A stretch of DNA of 16,747 nucleotides from AP-15 sp035252905 (GCA_035252905.1 DATFCQ010000272.1:1-16747), one strand, 5' to 3'; shown: positions 7,223 through 13,267, counted from the first letter of the stretch. Notes: a model not told the origin generated them from the letters alone. A program made the numbers and translations.

Positions 7223-8329
7223 CTACGGCTGAGGTTGCGCGGTCTGCGGCGATCCGACGGCGAACGTCGCCTCCACGGCCGCATGGTCGGACGGCCACAA
7301 GCCCGAAGGGGTCCGGTCGCTCGGCTGGTTGCCGGCAAGCGACGCCTCTACGGCCTGCAGGGCACCGCGGTACAGAACGAGGTCGATACGCTCGCTGAGC
7401 TGCGATACGGGGTTGCGCAGGTCCGGCGCCTGGCAGCAGGTATAGCCGGGGTCGTCCGGGTGGACCTGTGTCCAGGCATCAGCAAAACCCGCATTGCGCA
7501 ACAGCGTGTATGTCCTGAAACTCGGATCGGCAGGGTTGTCGGCGTTCGCGTTGAAATCGGCCGCCATGATGACCGGAAGAGAGGTATGGGTCGCGACCGC
7601 AACGAGTTCCTTCGCCTGCGCCAATTGAATCGGAGCCAATGGGGCGGGCGTTGCATTCTCAAGATGGGTCGTAAAAAAGCGGATCTTGGGGCCGCCGAGA
7701 TCGGCGTCAACCGAGATCCAGCCTCGGGTGTCCGTGATCGCCCCCGGAGAGATCGGAACAGGCACCCGCAGATTGGCCAGGAAGTCCTCGACGTGAATGT
7801 TGGAAAGGCTGAGCCCCGTGCGCGCGATGATCGCTGTGCGGGCGGTCAGACGGATGACTTTCCCGAGCGTGGTGGGGGCCTGCGCATCGATGCCGGGCAG
7901 GATGGCCACGGCATTGTAGTGCTGTCCGAGCTGGGTGAGGTCGTCGAGCAACATCTGCAGAAAATCGGCTTCGACCTTTGTGGCAAAGGTCGGAGGCGAT
8001 GTGATCGGCGCGGTTCGCAATAGCGCAACCTCCTGGAGACCGACGAGATCCGGATCATGGCTGGCGATTTCCTTTGCCATCGCAGCGATGCGCTCCGGGG
8101 GATCGGAGTTCAGGATATTCTGGTAGGCGGCCGTGACAGCAAGGGCGAGGCCACTGGGCGTCTGAGCGCTGAGGAGGGCGGAATTGACATCGGTGCCCAC
8201 ATACATGTTCATGGTCATGACGCTGACGGTCGGATTGCCGCCGTTTCCGGCGGCCTCGGCGCGGAGAACCGGCGCGACAATGAAGAGCGCGACAAGAACA
8301 GCGATGCGCACAGCCTGACGCTTGAACAT
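7223..8329 (-). CDS. Secreted endonuclease/exonuclease/phosphatase family protein
   Basis: The protein has 368 residues from ATG 8329, preceded by GGGGGA. An N-terminal signal peptide is clear: basic start (MFKRQAVR), hydrophobic core and an AEA-A cleavage region near residue 26. The mature part has the EEP fold signature: N41 in MTMNMYVG, the metal-binding glutamate E100 in VGLQEVALL, a THLEN histidine motif, AADFNANADNP, and the terminal WPSDHAAVEA with D348-H349. Catalytic residues for Mg-dependent phosphodiester cleavage therefore seem present. Members cleave DNA, RNA, phosphoinositides or sphingomyelin, and the substrate cannot be assigned. A TCCQAPDLRNPVS loop may hold a disulfide, fitting export. 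It lies on the same strand as the MFS operon but 164 bases upstream, so it is probably a separate unit. Confidence 0.88.
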   Translation of the reverse strand: MFKRQAVRIAVLVALFIVAPVLRAEAAGNGGNPTVSVMTMNMYVGTDVNSALLSAQTPSGLALAVTAAYQNILNSDPPERIAAMAKEIASHDPDLVGLQEVALLRTAPITSPPTFATKVEADFLQMLLDDLTQLGQHYNAVAILPGIDAQAPTTLGKVIRLTARTAIIARTGLSLSNIHVEDFLANLRVPVPISPGAITDTRGWISVDADLGGPKIRFFTTHLENATPAPLAPIQLAQAKELVAVATHTSLPVIMAADFNANADNPADPSFRTYTLLRNAGFADAWTQVHPDDPGYTCCQAPDLRNPVSQLSERIDLVLYRGALQAVEASLAGNQPSDRTPSGLWPSDHAAVEATFAVGSPQTAQPQP

Positions 8330-8683
8330 TGCGGCATCCCCCCTGTTGCGCTGCCGGAACAGAGAGGCAGGCGCAGTCAATCCCTTGATTCCGAGCGTGC
8401 CCGGCAGAAATCGATCGGCGCGGAGCCGGAGCAGTCCGCATCGGACTGATGGTGTCGCTTTGCGTTGTCTCCGTCAAGCTCAGCAAAACGAGCGTGATTT
8501 GAGCGCGCGCCCCTTCACGTTGCCGGATGCAGGCAATCCGCCGGCCTGCTGACGATGCCAGGATTGAAATCGTCCGGCATACTTCTTCTACAGCTTTTGA
8601 CTTAATCTGAATGGCGCCCTTGCGGGGCCTCGATACCCGTGATACGGGTGAATTTACCTAAAATGCGATCGAAAGATCCCCGG
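8330..8683. other. Divergent intergenic region between two secreted-protein genes
   Basis: I see no credible gene in these 354 bases; the open frames have no family features. The region must hold the promoters for the leftward nuclease and the rightward small secreted protein. TTGACT at 8597-8602 is a possible -35 but has no good -10 partner. A small palindrome, ACCCGT-GAT-ACGGGT (8635-8649), lies 35 bases before the chosen start of the small protein and could be an operator. Confidence 0.5.
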
Positions 8684-8968
8684 ATGATCCGATCCCTGGC
8701 AATAACGCTCGCGCTCGCCGCGTTCGCAAGTACGGCGTCGGCTCGGCCCCTGAACCTGAGCAATTTCCAGATGGACCGGATGACGGCCGGCGCTCTGATC
8801 CCGGATCTGACGACGCTTGCGACAACATATGTCATATCTCCCATCACGCTGCCGGCTCCCTTCCTCTCAACGGGTTTGTTCGCTCCCGAGACGGTGAGTT
8901 TGGCGATTATCAGCGCACTGCAATTGGAGCCGGTGCCCCCTCCCCCGCCCCGATCCCCGGCGAGCTGA
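8684..8968 (+). CDS. Small secreted hypothetical protein with proline-rich tail
   Basis: From ATG 8684 this encodes 94 residues. Residues 1-20 form a convincing signal peptide (MIRSLAITLALAAFASTASA), with cleavage before RPLNLS. The mature start NLSNFQMDRMTAGA resembles the short LS-x-x-QMD-x-VTAG element I recall from many small exported alphaproteobacterial proteins of unknown function; that comparison is from memory. The middle is hydrophobic with no cysteine, and the end is proline-rich (PVPPPPPRSP). Longer starts at ATG 8663 or GTG 8639 are possible, but the signal peptide fits 8684 best. The ribosome binding site is weak (GAAAG). No function is proposed; signal peptide and composition suggest a real gene. 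Confidence 0.55.
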   Translation: MIRSLAITLALAAFASTASARPLNLSNFQMDRMTAGALIPDLTTLATTYVISPITLPAPFLSTGLFAPETVSLAIISALQLEPVPPPPPRSPAS

Positions 8969-9577
8969 CAAGGGCCGGCATGAGCGGGTGGGGCATCCCC
9001 GGAATTTTTATCTGACACGCTGTGCGGGGCGGGGCAACGCGCTCCGCCGCTGCCGAGCCTGGCGCCGGCGATCCCGGAGGGTGTTCTGTTCCGCTTATCT
9101 CCTGCACTTTTGCATGATCTTGCTGACCATATCGAAACCTAAACCTTGCGTACGGGTGAAGCGCGGCGCAAATGAGCGGTCGCGAGATCGCTTTTTTTGT
9201 AGCGACGCTGGTGCTGCCACAAAGGCGGTGCCGGCGATCGTCGCAGGGGGGTGCTGGCGGCCATCCCCCGGCCAGTGTTCGCGCGCGCCTCGGAGGCTCA
9301 TACAGCGCCGACCGCACTCGCAGCTTCGACGTGGCGCATCCGTCGGAACGACCACCGCGACGACAAGCCGATTTCATCCGCACTGCGCGACCGTGTCGCG
9401 ATCACCTCTTCGATCTGAGGCGACACATAACGAGGCGGCGACCGCGGTGGCGGCGATGGGGAACCGGCTGTGGAGCGGCCGGACCCGACGGAGTTCGTCC
9501 ACGTTGCGGGATGGCTGGTCGGATGGATTCCGACTTTTTCTCTATCTATTTGTATTGCTGACTAAATTGTACGGAAG
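8969..9577. other. Long stretch without a recognisable gene
   Basis: About 600 bases separate the small secreted protein from tRNA-Ser. Open frames exist, but none has family features, and one ends in the GGGDGIRTHD artefact produced by reading through a tRNA-Ser gene. The stretch holds an intrinsic terminator at 9175-9198 and an AT-rich tract at about 9528-9572 next to the tRNA 3' end. Codon bias is weaker than in neighbouring genes. Confidence 0.6.
9175..9198 (+). terminator. Intrinsic terminator with GCGA tetraloop
   Basis: AGCGGTC (9175-9181), loop GCGA, then GATCGCT (9186-9192) form a seven-pair stem (one G-U), followed by a continuous run of seven T (9192-9198). The GNRA-type loop and uninterrupted T-run make it the best intrinsic terminator in the window. 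It ends plus-strand transcripts either from the small secreted protein gene or from an unrecognised short RNA between 8969 and 9175. Confidence 0.75.
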
Positions 9578-9670
9578 TGGCGGAGGGGATGGGATTCGAA
9601 CCCACGATACGGCTGTTAACCGTATAACGGTTTAGCAAACCGCCGCCTTCAGCCACTCGGCCACCCCTCC
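9578..9670 (-). tRNA. tRNA-Ser (anticodon GCU)
   Basis: On the minus strand the acceptor arm GGAGGGG (from 9670) pairs with CCCCTCC, followed by G and an encoded CCA at 9580-9578. The anticodon stem GCGGT/ACCGT encloses loop TTGCTAA with anticodon GCT, reading AGC and AGU serine codons. The long variable arm (TACGGTT...AGCCGTA) is that of a class II tRNA, and the T-loop GTTCGAATC is canonical. Total 93 bases. Confidence 0.97.
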
Positions 9671-9709
9671 ACCGATGAGTGGGGTCGACACGGCGTATGC
9701 CGAGGCCGT

Positions 9710-9736
9710 TCTATAGAGCGGCAGGACCCGAGTCAA
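9710..9736 (-). promoter_or_regulatory. Candidate promoter for tRNA-Ser
   Basis: On the minus strand TTGACT (9736-9731) is followed after 15 bases by TATAGA (9715-9710), about 40 bases before the tRNA 5' end. Both hexamers are near consensus, but the spacing is shorter than the usual 17, so this is tentative. Confidence 0.4.
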
Positions 9737-9758
9737 TTCGCCCGGCCGGGAGAGAGAC

Positions 9759-10379
9759 GTGGACGACGCTTTCGATCGTCTCATCGCCGAGATCCGCGGC
9801 TGCACGCTCTGCGCCGCGCATCTGCCCCTGGGGCCGCGCCCGGTCGTGCGCGGCCGGCCTTCGGCGCGTCTCTTGATCATCAGCCAGGCGCCCGGGCAGA
9901 AGGCGCATCACAGCGGCCTCTCCTTCGACGACAGGAGCGGCGAGCGGTTGCGCGAATGGCTCGGGCTCAACCGCGCGGTTTTCTGGGACGAGAGTCGGGT
10001 GGCGATCATGCCGCTCGGCTTCTGCTATCCGGGGCGCGCGCCCGGCGGCGGCGACCGGCCGCCGCGACCCGAATGCGCGCCGCATTGGCACGGGGCACTG
10101 CGCTCCCTGTTGCCCGCGATCGAACTGACCCTGCTCGTCGGCAGCTATGCGATCCGCCATTATCTGCCGCAGACGCGGGCGCGGCCCGCAGGCGAGGCGA
10201 TCGCGCAGTGGCGCGATTTTCTGCCCGACTTCTTTCCGTTGCCGCATCCGAGCTGGCGGGTGGCGCTGTGGCAGCGGCAAAATCCGTGGTTCGAGACTGA
10301 AGTCCTGCCGGAACTGCGCGCCCGCCTCGCCCTTATCCTCGGTCCCCACTCTCGATCCGCGCCATGTCATGATCGCTGA
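9759..10379 (+). CDS. Uracil-DNA glycosylase family protein
   Basis: The protein has 206 residues, starting at GTG 9759 with GGGAGAGAG just upstream. It opens with a paired-cysteine element RGCTLCAAHLPLGPRPV (C15, C18), then the active-site strand LLIISQAPGQKAHHSGLSFDD, corresponding to the G-x-x-PG motif of the UDG superfamily, then a LLVGSYA strand, and ends with PLPHPSWR, corresponding to the family motif H-P-S that inserts at the flipped base. Length and order match the single-domain bacterial branch annotated simply as uracil-DNA glycosylase family. It would act in base excision of uracil or another damaged base; activity of this branch is less certain than that of Ung. Its last 47 bases overlap the 3' end of the opposing metallopeptidase gene. 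Confidence 0.88.
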   Translation: MDDAFDRLIAEIRGCTLCAAHLPLGPRPVVRGRPSARLLIISQAPGQKAHHSGLSFDDRSGERLREWLGLNRAVFWDESRVAIMPLGFCYPGRAPGGGDRPPRPECAPHWHGALRSLLPAIELTLLVGSYAIRHYLPQTRARPAGEAIAQWRDFLPDFFPLPHPSWRVALWQRQNPWFETEVLPELRARLALILGPHSRSAPCHDR

Positions 10380-10758
10380 AGCCGAAATGGTGGCCGATCT
10401 CGTGAATCAAGACGTGGCGCACAACGCGGGCGAGATCCTCGCCGACGGCGCGACAATAGGCGAGGATCGGCTGGCGATAGAGAAAGATCATGTCGATGTC
10501 GGGGTACGGGTCGCTGACGCTCTTGTACGGCAAAGCGACACCGCGATAGAGGCCCAACAGGTCGAAGGGGCTCGCGAGCCGCAGCGCCGCCTGCGTATCC
10601 CTATCCGGGAAGTCCTCGACGCGGATGACGACCGAGCCCAGGTGCCGCTTGAACCGTTCCGGCAATCGGGCGAAGGCCTGCCGCGCCAATTCCTCGACAT
10701 CGGCGCGTCCCGGCTCGCCGTCTTCGACGCGCTTGACCTCATCCCCGGCGCGGTTCAT
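10333..10758 (-). CDS. Minimal zinc metallopeptidase (DUF1025 / zincin-like)
   Basis: This 141-residue protein carries the zinc motif H119-E120-I-G-H123 in LIHEIGHHFGFSDHDM, with D131 as a possible third-ligand region. The preceding conserved segments ARQAFARLPERF, DPYPDIDMIFLYRQPIL and VRHVLIHE match the short cytosolic metallopeptidase family of about 115-140 residues found across Proteobacteria and Actinobacteria. No signal peptide is seen. Its physiological substrate is unknown. The start at ATG 10758 has GAGGAA very close upstream; the first 18 residues are poorly conserved, and an internal start is possible. It is divergent from the pterin dehydratase gene (31 bases between starts) and convergent, with overlap, to the glycosylase gene. 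Confidence 0.9.
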   Translation of the reverse strand: MNRAGDEVKRVEDGEPGRADVEELARQAFARLPERFKRHLGSVVIRVEDFPDRDTQAALRLASPFDLLGLYRGVALPYKSVSDPYPDIDMIFLYRQPILAYCRAVGEDLARVVRHVLIHEIGHHFGFSDHDMARIESGDRG

Positions 10759-10789
10759 TTCCTCGCCATCGGCAGAACGGGAGGGTCAC

Positions 10790-11107
10790 ATGGTCGAGAG
10801 GCTCACAGGGGCGGCGCGGCACACGGCGCTTGCCGAACTCCACGGCTGGGCCGAGGTCCAGGACCGCGACGCAATCCGCAAGAGCTATCATTTCGGCAAC
10901 TTCTCCGAAGCCTGGGGGTTTCTCGCGCGCATCGCTCTCTGCGCCGAAAAGATGGATCACCACCCCGAGATCTTCAACGTCTACAACCGCGTCGAGATCG
11001 TCTTGTCGACGCATGACGCAGGCGGCCTCAGCGAGCGCGACATCCGCCTCGCAGAGGCCATCGACGCCCTGGCGCCGGAGCGCGACCGCCGCCCGAATTT
11101 GCCCTAA
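10790..11107 (+). CDS. phhB: Pterin-4a-carbinolamine dehydratase
   Basis: The protein has 105 residues, starting at ATG 10790 with GGGAGGG at a good distance. It carries the diagnostic motif EKMDHHPE (H57, H58, P59), followed by NVYNRVEIVLSTHDAGGLSERD, so the catalytic histidines and the conserved HD pair are present. The enzyme dehydrates 4a-hydroxytetrahydrobiopterin during regeneration of the pterin cofactor for phenylalanine hydroxylase, and in some bacteria has a second role as a transcription coactivator. No phenylalanine hydroxylase gene is in the window. A GC-rich hairpin (GCGGCA-TTC-TGCCGC, 11111-11125) follows the stop directly but has no T-run. Confidence 0.94.
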   Translation: MVERLTGAARHTALAELHGWAEVQDRDAIRKSYHFGNFSEAWGFLARIALCAEKMDHHPEIFNVYNRVEIVLSTHDAGGLSERDIRLAEAIDALAPERDRRPNLP

Positions 11108-11128
11108 TTGGCGGCATTCTGCCGCAGC

Positions 11129-11160
11129 GGCGGAATGCGCTCCGCTTTGCTGCGCTTTTC
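11129..11160. repeat. Dispersed repeat, half copy C
   Basis: GGCGGAATGCGCTCCGCT at 11129 and the following TTGCTGCGCTTTTC match the inverse of the right arm of copy A almost base for base, then the match stops before the TTCCGCC close (GGGGTGGCGCC instead). One arm is therefore present and the other is lost. Confidence 0.7.
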
Positions 11161-11358
11161 GGGGTGGCGCCATAAAACGGGCTCTTGGCAGCCTTTGGTG
11201 ATCATGCTGGTGATAGGAGAGCATAACAAAGCGTGAGGCGCCCTCCCACCGCTGGACATCGTGCGATAGGTTGCGCCCGGGTCAGTCAGCCGGCGCCATC
11301 GGATCGCCCCACAGATCCTGATGCACAACCCCGATCCTACCCCGAGCCCAATTGACGA

Positions 11359-11518
11359 TTAATTGGGAACAGCCGGGCTCGCGTTCTTCGACGGGTACTC
11401 ACGGTGAAACAGTACGCTCTGCCGATCGAACGCCGCACCAATCAGGGCGAGGGACGCCGGCATGGCAGTTAGGTCAAGATCGATCACCTCGATATCCGCT
11501 GGTATTCGGATTGGTTTG
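11359..11518 (-). pseudogene. Unrecognised gene tail truncated at the mini-element
   Basis: From 11518 leftward on the minus strand, an open frame of 52 residues ends at TAA 11359. It contains PIRIPADIEVIDLDLTAMP and FDRQSVLFHREYPSKN, a mix of strands and helices that reads like real protein but that I cannot place in a family. Any reading upstream of 11518 enters the mini-element, so the original N-terminal part is gone or displaced. A hairpin CCCAATT...AATTGGG (11347-11367) overlaps the stop. Confidence 0.35.
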
Positions 11519-11660
11519 AGAGCCTGTTTGAGTCGTCCTGTCGCGAAGTTGGCGGAATACGCTGCGCTATTCCGCCCTACGCTGCTCGGGCACATCGTAG
11601 GGCGGAAAAGCGCAGCGAAGCAGGGCGCATTCCGCCACCTTTCTCACTCAAACAGGCTCT
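11519..11660. mobile_element. MITE-like mini-element with 15-bp terminal inverted repeats
   Basis: AGAGCCTGTTTGAGT at 11519-11533 is the perfect inverse of ACTCAAACAGGCTCT at 11646-11660. The 142 bases between the outer ends encode no transposase; nearly all the interior is a full copy of the dispersed double-hairpin repeat. The ends resemble GAGCCTGTTTG-type termini I associate with IS5-family elements. If the ends are GAGCC...GGCTC, the flanking triplets are TGA and TAA, which would fit a TNA target duplication only loosely. A non-autonomous element moved by a transposase elsewhere in the genome is the simplest reading. Confidence 0.65.
11551..11636. repeat. Dispersed double-hairpin palindromic repeat, copy D (inside the mini-element)
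   Basis: The left arm GGCGGAATACGCTGCGCT...TTCCGCC, centre CTAC...GTAG and right arm GGCGGAAAAGCGCAGCG...TTCCGCC match copy A closely, differing by a few bases (TATTCC for TTTTCC, GAAGCAGG in the right arm). It is the best-preserved second copy in the window. Confidence 0.85.
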
Positions 11661-11794
11661 AAGGCAGAACCCGCGTCGACATACGCCTCGATCGCACGGA
11701 CCGGATTGTCCCGATTGACCTAGTTTTCGATGCGCAGCGGCAGAAAGCTCGCTTGCTCGCGGCTCTGGCTGGATTTGTAGGCGCGACGCGCCAT
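11661..11794 (-). pseudogene. Transposase N-terminal fragment (IS1182-like) with internal amber codon
   Basis: Reading leftward from ATG 11794 gives MARRAYKSSQSREQ, FLPLRIEN, a TAG stop (11722-11720), then in the same frame VNRDNPVRAIEAYVDA. The FLP-x-x-I-E-x-YV-x-x-DNPVRAIEAYVD pattern is the start of IS1182-type DDE transposases, where the stop position would normally be an aromatic codon. The match ends just before the boundary of the mini-element at 11660, and the rest of the transposase is not found on its other side. It is a dead scrap of an insertion sequence. Confidence 0.65.
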
Positions 11795-11849
11795 GCCCGC
11801 AGTGGTACACCCGTGTGCATCACGGATAAGGTGAATTCTTGCCCAGCCT

Positions 11850-11867
11850 CGCAGCGTATTCCGCCGC
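11850..11867. repeat. Dispersed repeat, end fragment E
   Basis: CGCAGCGTATTCCGCCG matches the closing end of the repeat arm, identical to 3332-3347 in copy B. Nothing of the remaining unit is present. Confidence 0.55.
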
Positions 11868-11942
11868 CGCGGCGATGCTGACGATCCCGGGCCCGCCAAC
11901 ACTCATGTTGCCGGCCAGATCGACGACGTTCATGTTGTATGG

Positions 11943-12130
11943 ATGACGGCGCGGGAGTTCCGGCGCTGGCTTGCGAAGCAGGGCTACACCTTCGAAAGCC
12001 ATAGGGGCGGGAGTGGACATCTCACCGTCATCCGCGGCGAAAGACGCTCGCAATCCCGATGCACGGCAGCAACAAAGAGCTAGGCACCCGCCTCATTGTC
12101 AAGATCAAGAAGGACCTCGGCCTCGATTAG
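11943..12130 (+). pseudogene. hicA: HicA toxin, frameshifted
   Basis: ATG 11943 opens MTAREFRRWLAKQGYTF, then HRGGSGHLTVIRGERRS. This is the HicA mRNA-interferase fold, with the G-S-x-H region carrying the catalytic histidine. After the RRS codons (about 12050) the frame runs to TAG at 12081, while the expected ending IPMHGSNKELGT and IKKDLGLD continues one frame over to TAG 12128-12130. Restoring a single base near 12050-12053 rebuilds a normal HicA of about 62 residues. As read, the product is 46 residues and lacks the C-terminal strand and helix, so it is probably inactive. Its repaired end lies four bases before hicB, the usual operon order. The break is not in a homopolymer. Confidence 0.75.
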
Positions 12131-12134
12131 CCAC

Positions 12135-12592
12135 ATGTACACCATCCTTCTCGAACCCGACGATAACGGCACATTGCTGGTCACCTGTCCCGACCTGCCG
12201 GAGGTGACAACTTTTGGGGAGAACGTAGAGGATGCAATGAGGCACGCAATCGAGGCGATCGAGGAGGCGCTCGCCGCCAGGTAGCCCATCACGAGGCGAT
12301 CCCGTCGCCCTCTGATAGGCTGCGGCCAGAGATGAGGAAATCTGCGGAGCAGCCGAAAACTCCGCGGCGGTCGGTCCATCTGCCGCCTCTGACAAAGGCC
12401 AAGGTGGAACTCTATCGGGCGGTGCGGGCCGGCGACATTTCGAAGACGGAGCTGGCACGTCGTCTCGGCTGGCATGGCCTCCAGGTCGACCGGCTCCTGG
12501 ACCTTCGGCACCGCTCGGCGATCGATCAGATCGAGCGGGCTCCGCATGTGCTCGGCAAGCGCCTCGTCATCGATGTCGAGGATGTGGCCTGA
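12135..12592 (+). pseudogene. hicB: HicB antitoxin, frameshifted between its two domains
   Basis: ATG 12135 opens MYTILLEPDDNGTLLVTCPDLPEV, followed by FGENVEDAMRHAIEAIEEALAAR: the RNase-H-like HicB N-terminal domain, ending at TAG 12282. One frame over, AHHEAIPSPSDRLRPE leads directly into PPLTKAKVELYRAVRAGDISKTELARRLGWHG and the DNA-binding helix-turn-helix, ending LGKRLVIDVEDVA at TGA 12590. Adding one A before the TA of the TAG codon gives AAR-I-AHHE, the usual linker, so a one-base deletion explains the split. The C-terminal half could start independently at ATG 12332 (86 residues) but lacks a clear ribosome binding site. Together with the broken hicA, the module looks dead, though separate expression of the two halves is not excluded. 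Confidence 0.75.
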
Positions 12593-12600
12593 AGGCCATG

Positions 12601-12638
12601 GGCGGGTAGGCGAGGGTGGTAACCCTCGCCTACCCGCC
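12601..12638. terminator. Perfect 17-bp-stem hairpin between convergent genes
   Basis: GGCGGGTAGGCGAGGGT (12601-12617) pairs perfectly with ACCCTCGCCTACCCGCC (12622-12638) around a four-base loop GGTA. It lies 8 bases after the hicB stop and 21 bases before the 3' end of the opposing gene. There is no T-run on either strand, so classical intrinsic termination is uncertain; a bidirectional transcript-end structure is the most likely role. Confidence 0.55.
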
Positions 12639-12659
12639 GGCCTCGCTTGAGCGGACGGG

Positions 12660-13193
12660 TCACGGGAGCGGCACGGTGTAGACGAGCGTGACCGATTCCT
12701 CGCCGGGGTTGCGCCGGGTCAGCCCGGCGTTCGACATGTGATGGACGGCGACGCCGAGCCGGGTCAGATTGGCAAAGCGGTAATCGATCTCGGCGCCGGT
12801 GCGGAACTCCCACCACGAGCCCAGATTGGTGCCGCCGCCGCGATAGAAATAGCCGGCGGCGGCATTCGGGGTCAGCACCCAATGAGGGCCGAAATTGATG
12901 TCGAAGCCGAACCCGAAATAGCCGTAGAAGGCGCCGTCGCTGGTGCCGGATGCGCCGATGAACGGCGCGATAAACCACAACCGGTCGCCAAAGCGGTATT
13001 CGCCCCTGATGTCGGCCGCGGTCCGGCTTGTCGACTGGCTGTGGTTGGGCAGCGCGTCGAAGGCTCCGCCTTCGAGCGCGATGCGGGGCGGATCGCCGGG
13101 CGAGCCCAGCCTCAGCTGCGCCGCCGCGGGAGCCGCCGCCAAGAGGGCGAGCGCAAAGAGACCCGCCCCTGTCGCCGTCCTCGCCCGTTCCAC
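12660..13193 (-). CDS. pagL: Lipid A 3-O-deacylase / acyloxyacyl hydrolase (PagL family)
   Basis: The protein has 177 residues from GTG 13193, with GGAGG five bases upstream. Residues 1-25 form a signal peptide ending APAAA-Q. The mature part alternates strands typical of an eight-stranded outer-membrane barrel (YGYFGFGFDINFGPHW, AAAGYFYRGGG, WWEFRTGAEIDYRF) and ends in the family signature HHMSNAGLTRRNPGEES. H152, S154 and E166 have the same spacing as the His-Ser-Glu catalytic residues of Pseudomonas PagL. The last strand VTLVYTVPLP fits the C-terminal barrel signature. It would remove the 3-position acyl chain of lipid A from the outer face, altering envelope properties. It stands alone, in the same orientation as, but not tightly linked to, the peptidase gene upstream. 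Confidence 0.88.
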   Translation of the reverse strand: MERARTATGAGLFALALLAAAPAAAQLRLGSPGDPPRIALEGGAFDALPNHSQSTSRTAADIRGEYRFGDRLWFIAPFIGASGTSDGAFYGYFGFGFDINFGPHWVLTPNAAAGYFYRGGGTNLGSWWEFRTGAEIDYRFANLTRLGVAVHHMSNAGLTRRNPGEESVTLVYTVPLP

Positions 13194-13267
13194 CCCCGCC
13201 TCCCGATCGCCGCCCGCGTCGCCCGCATCTTAAGGTAGCGCCGGCGGCGGGCAAGCGAAACCTGACG

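Larger units (their letters stand above)
11108..11942. other. Decayed region between phhB and hicA
   Basis: No intact gene is visible here. The region contains a half repeat, an unrecognised gene tail, a 142-bp mini-element, a transposase scrap and a repeat fragment, listed separately. The piece 11161-11358 shows only short broken frames on both strands. The mix of truncated pieces indicates repeated insertion and deletion. Confidence 0.7.

Noticed and set aside
9254..9420. Possible short plus-strand coding remnant (HRDDKPISSALRD)
   Set aside because: The frame has no start signal and I recognise no homologue; composition alone is not enough to call a gene.
9562..9635. Plus-strand reading frame ending in GGGDGIRTHDTAVN
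   Set aside because: This is the well-known artefact of translating the complement of a tRNA-Ser gene; the frame lies over the tRNA and is not a protein.
11104..11328. Minus-strand frames downstream of phhB
   Set aside because: They run over the half repeat and contain no domain or ribosome binding site; listed only as part of the decayed region.
11519..11660. CRISPR-like array or phage attachment site in the repeat region
   Set aside because: Repeats are inverted pairs at irregular spacing rather than direct repeats with uniform spacers, and no cas or integrase gene is present.
11820..12053. Minus-strand frame containing NMSVGGPGIVSIAAA
   Set aside because: It runs antisense to hicA and through a repeat fragment; the apparent motif could not be tied to any family.
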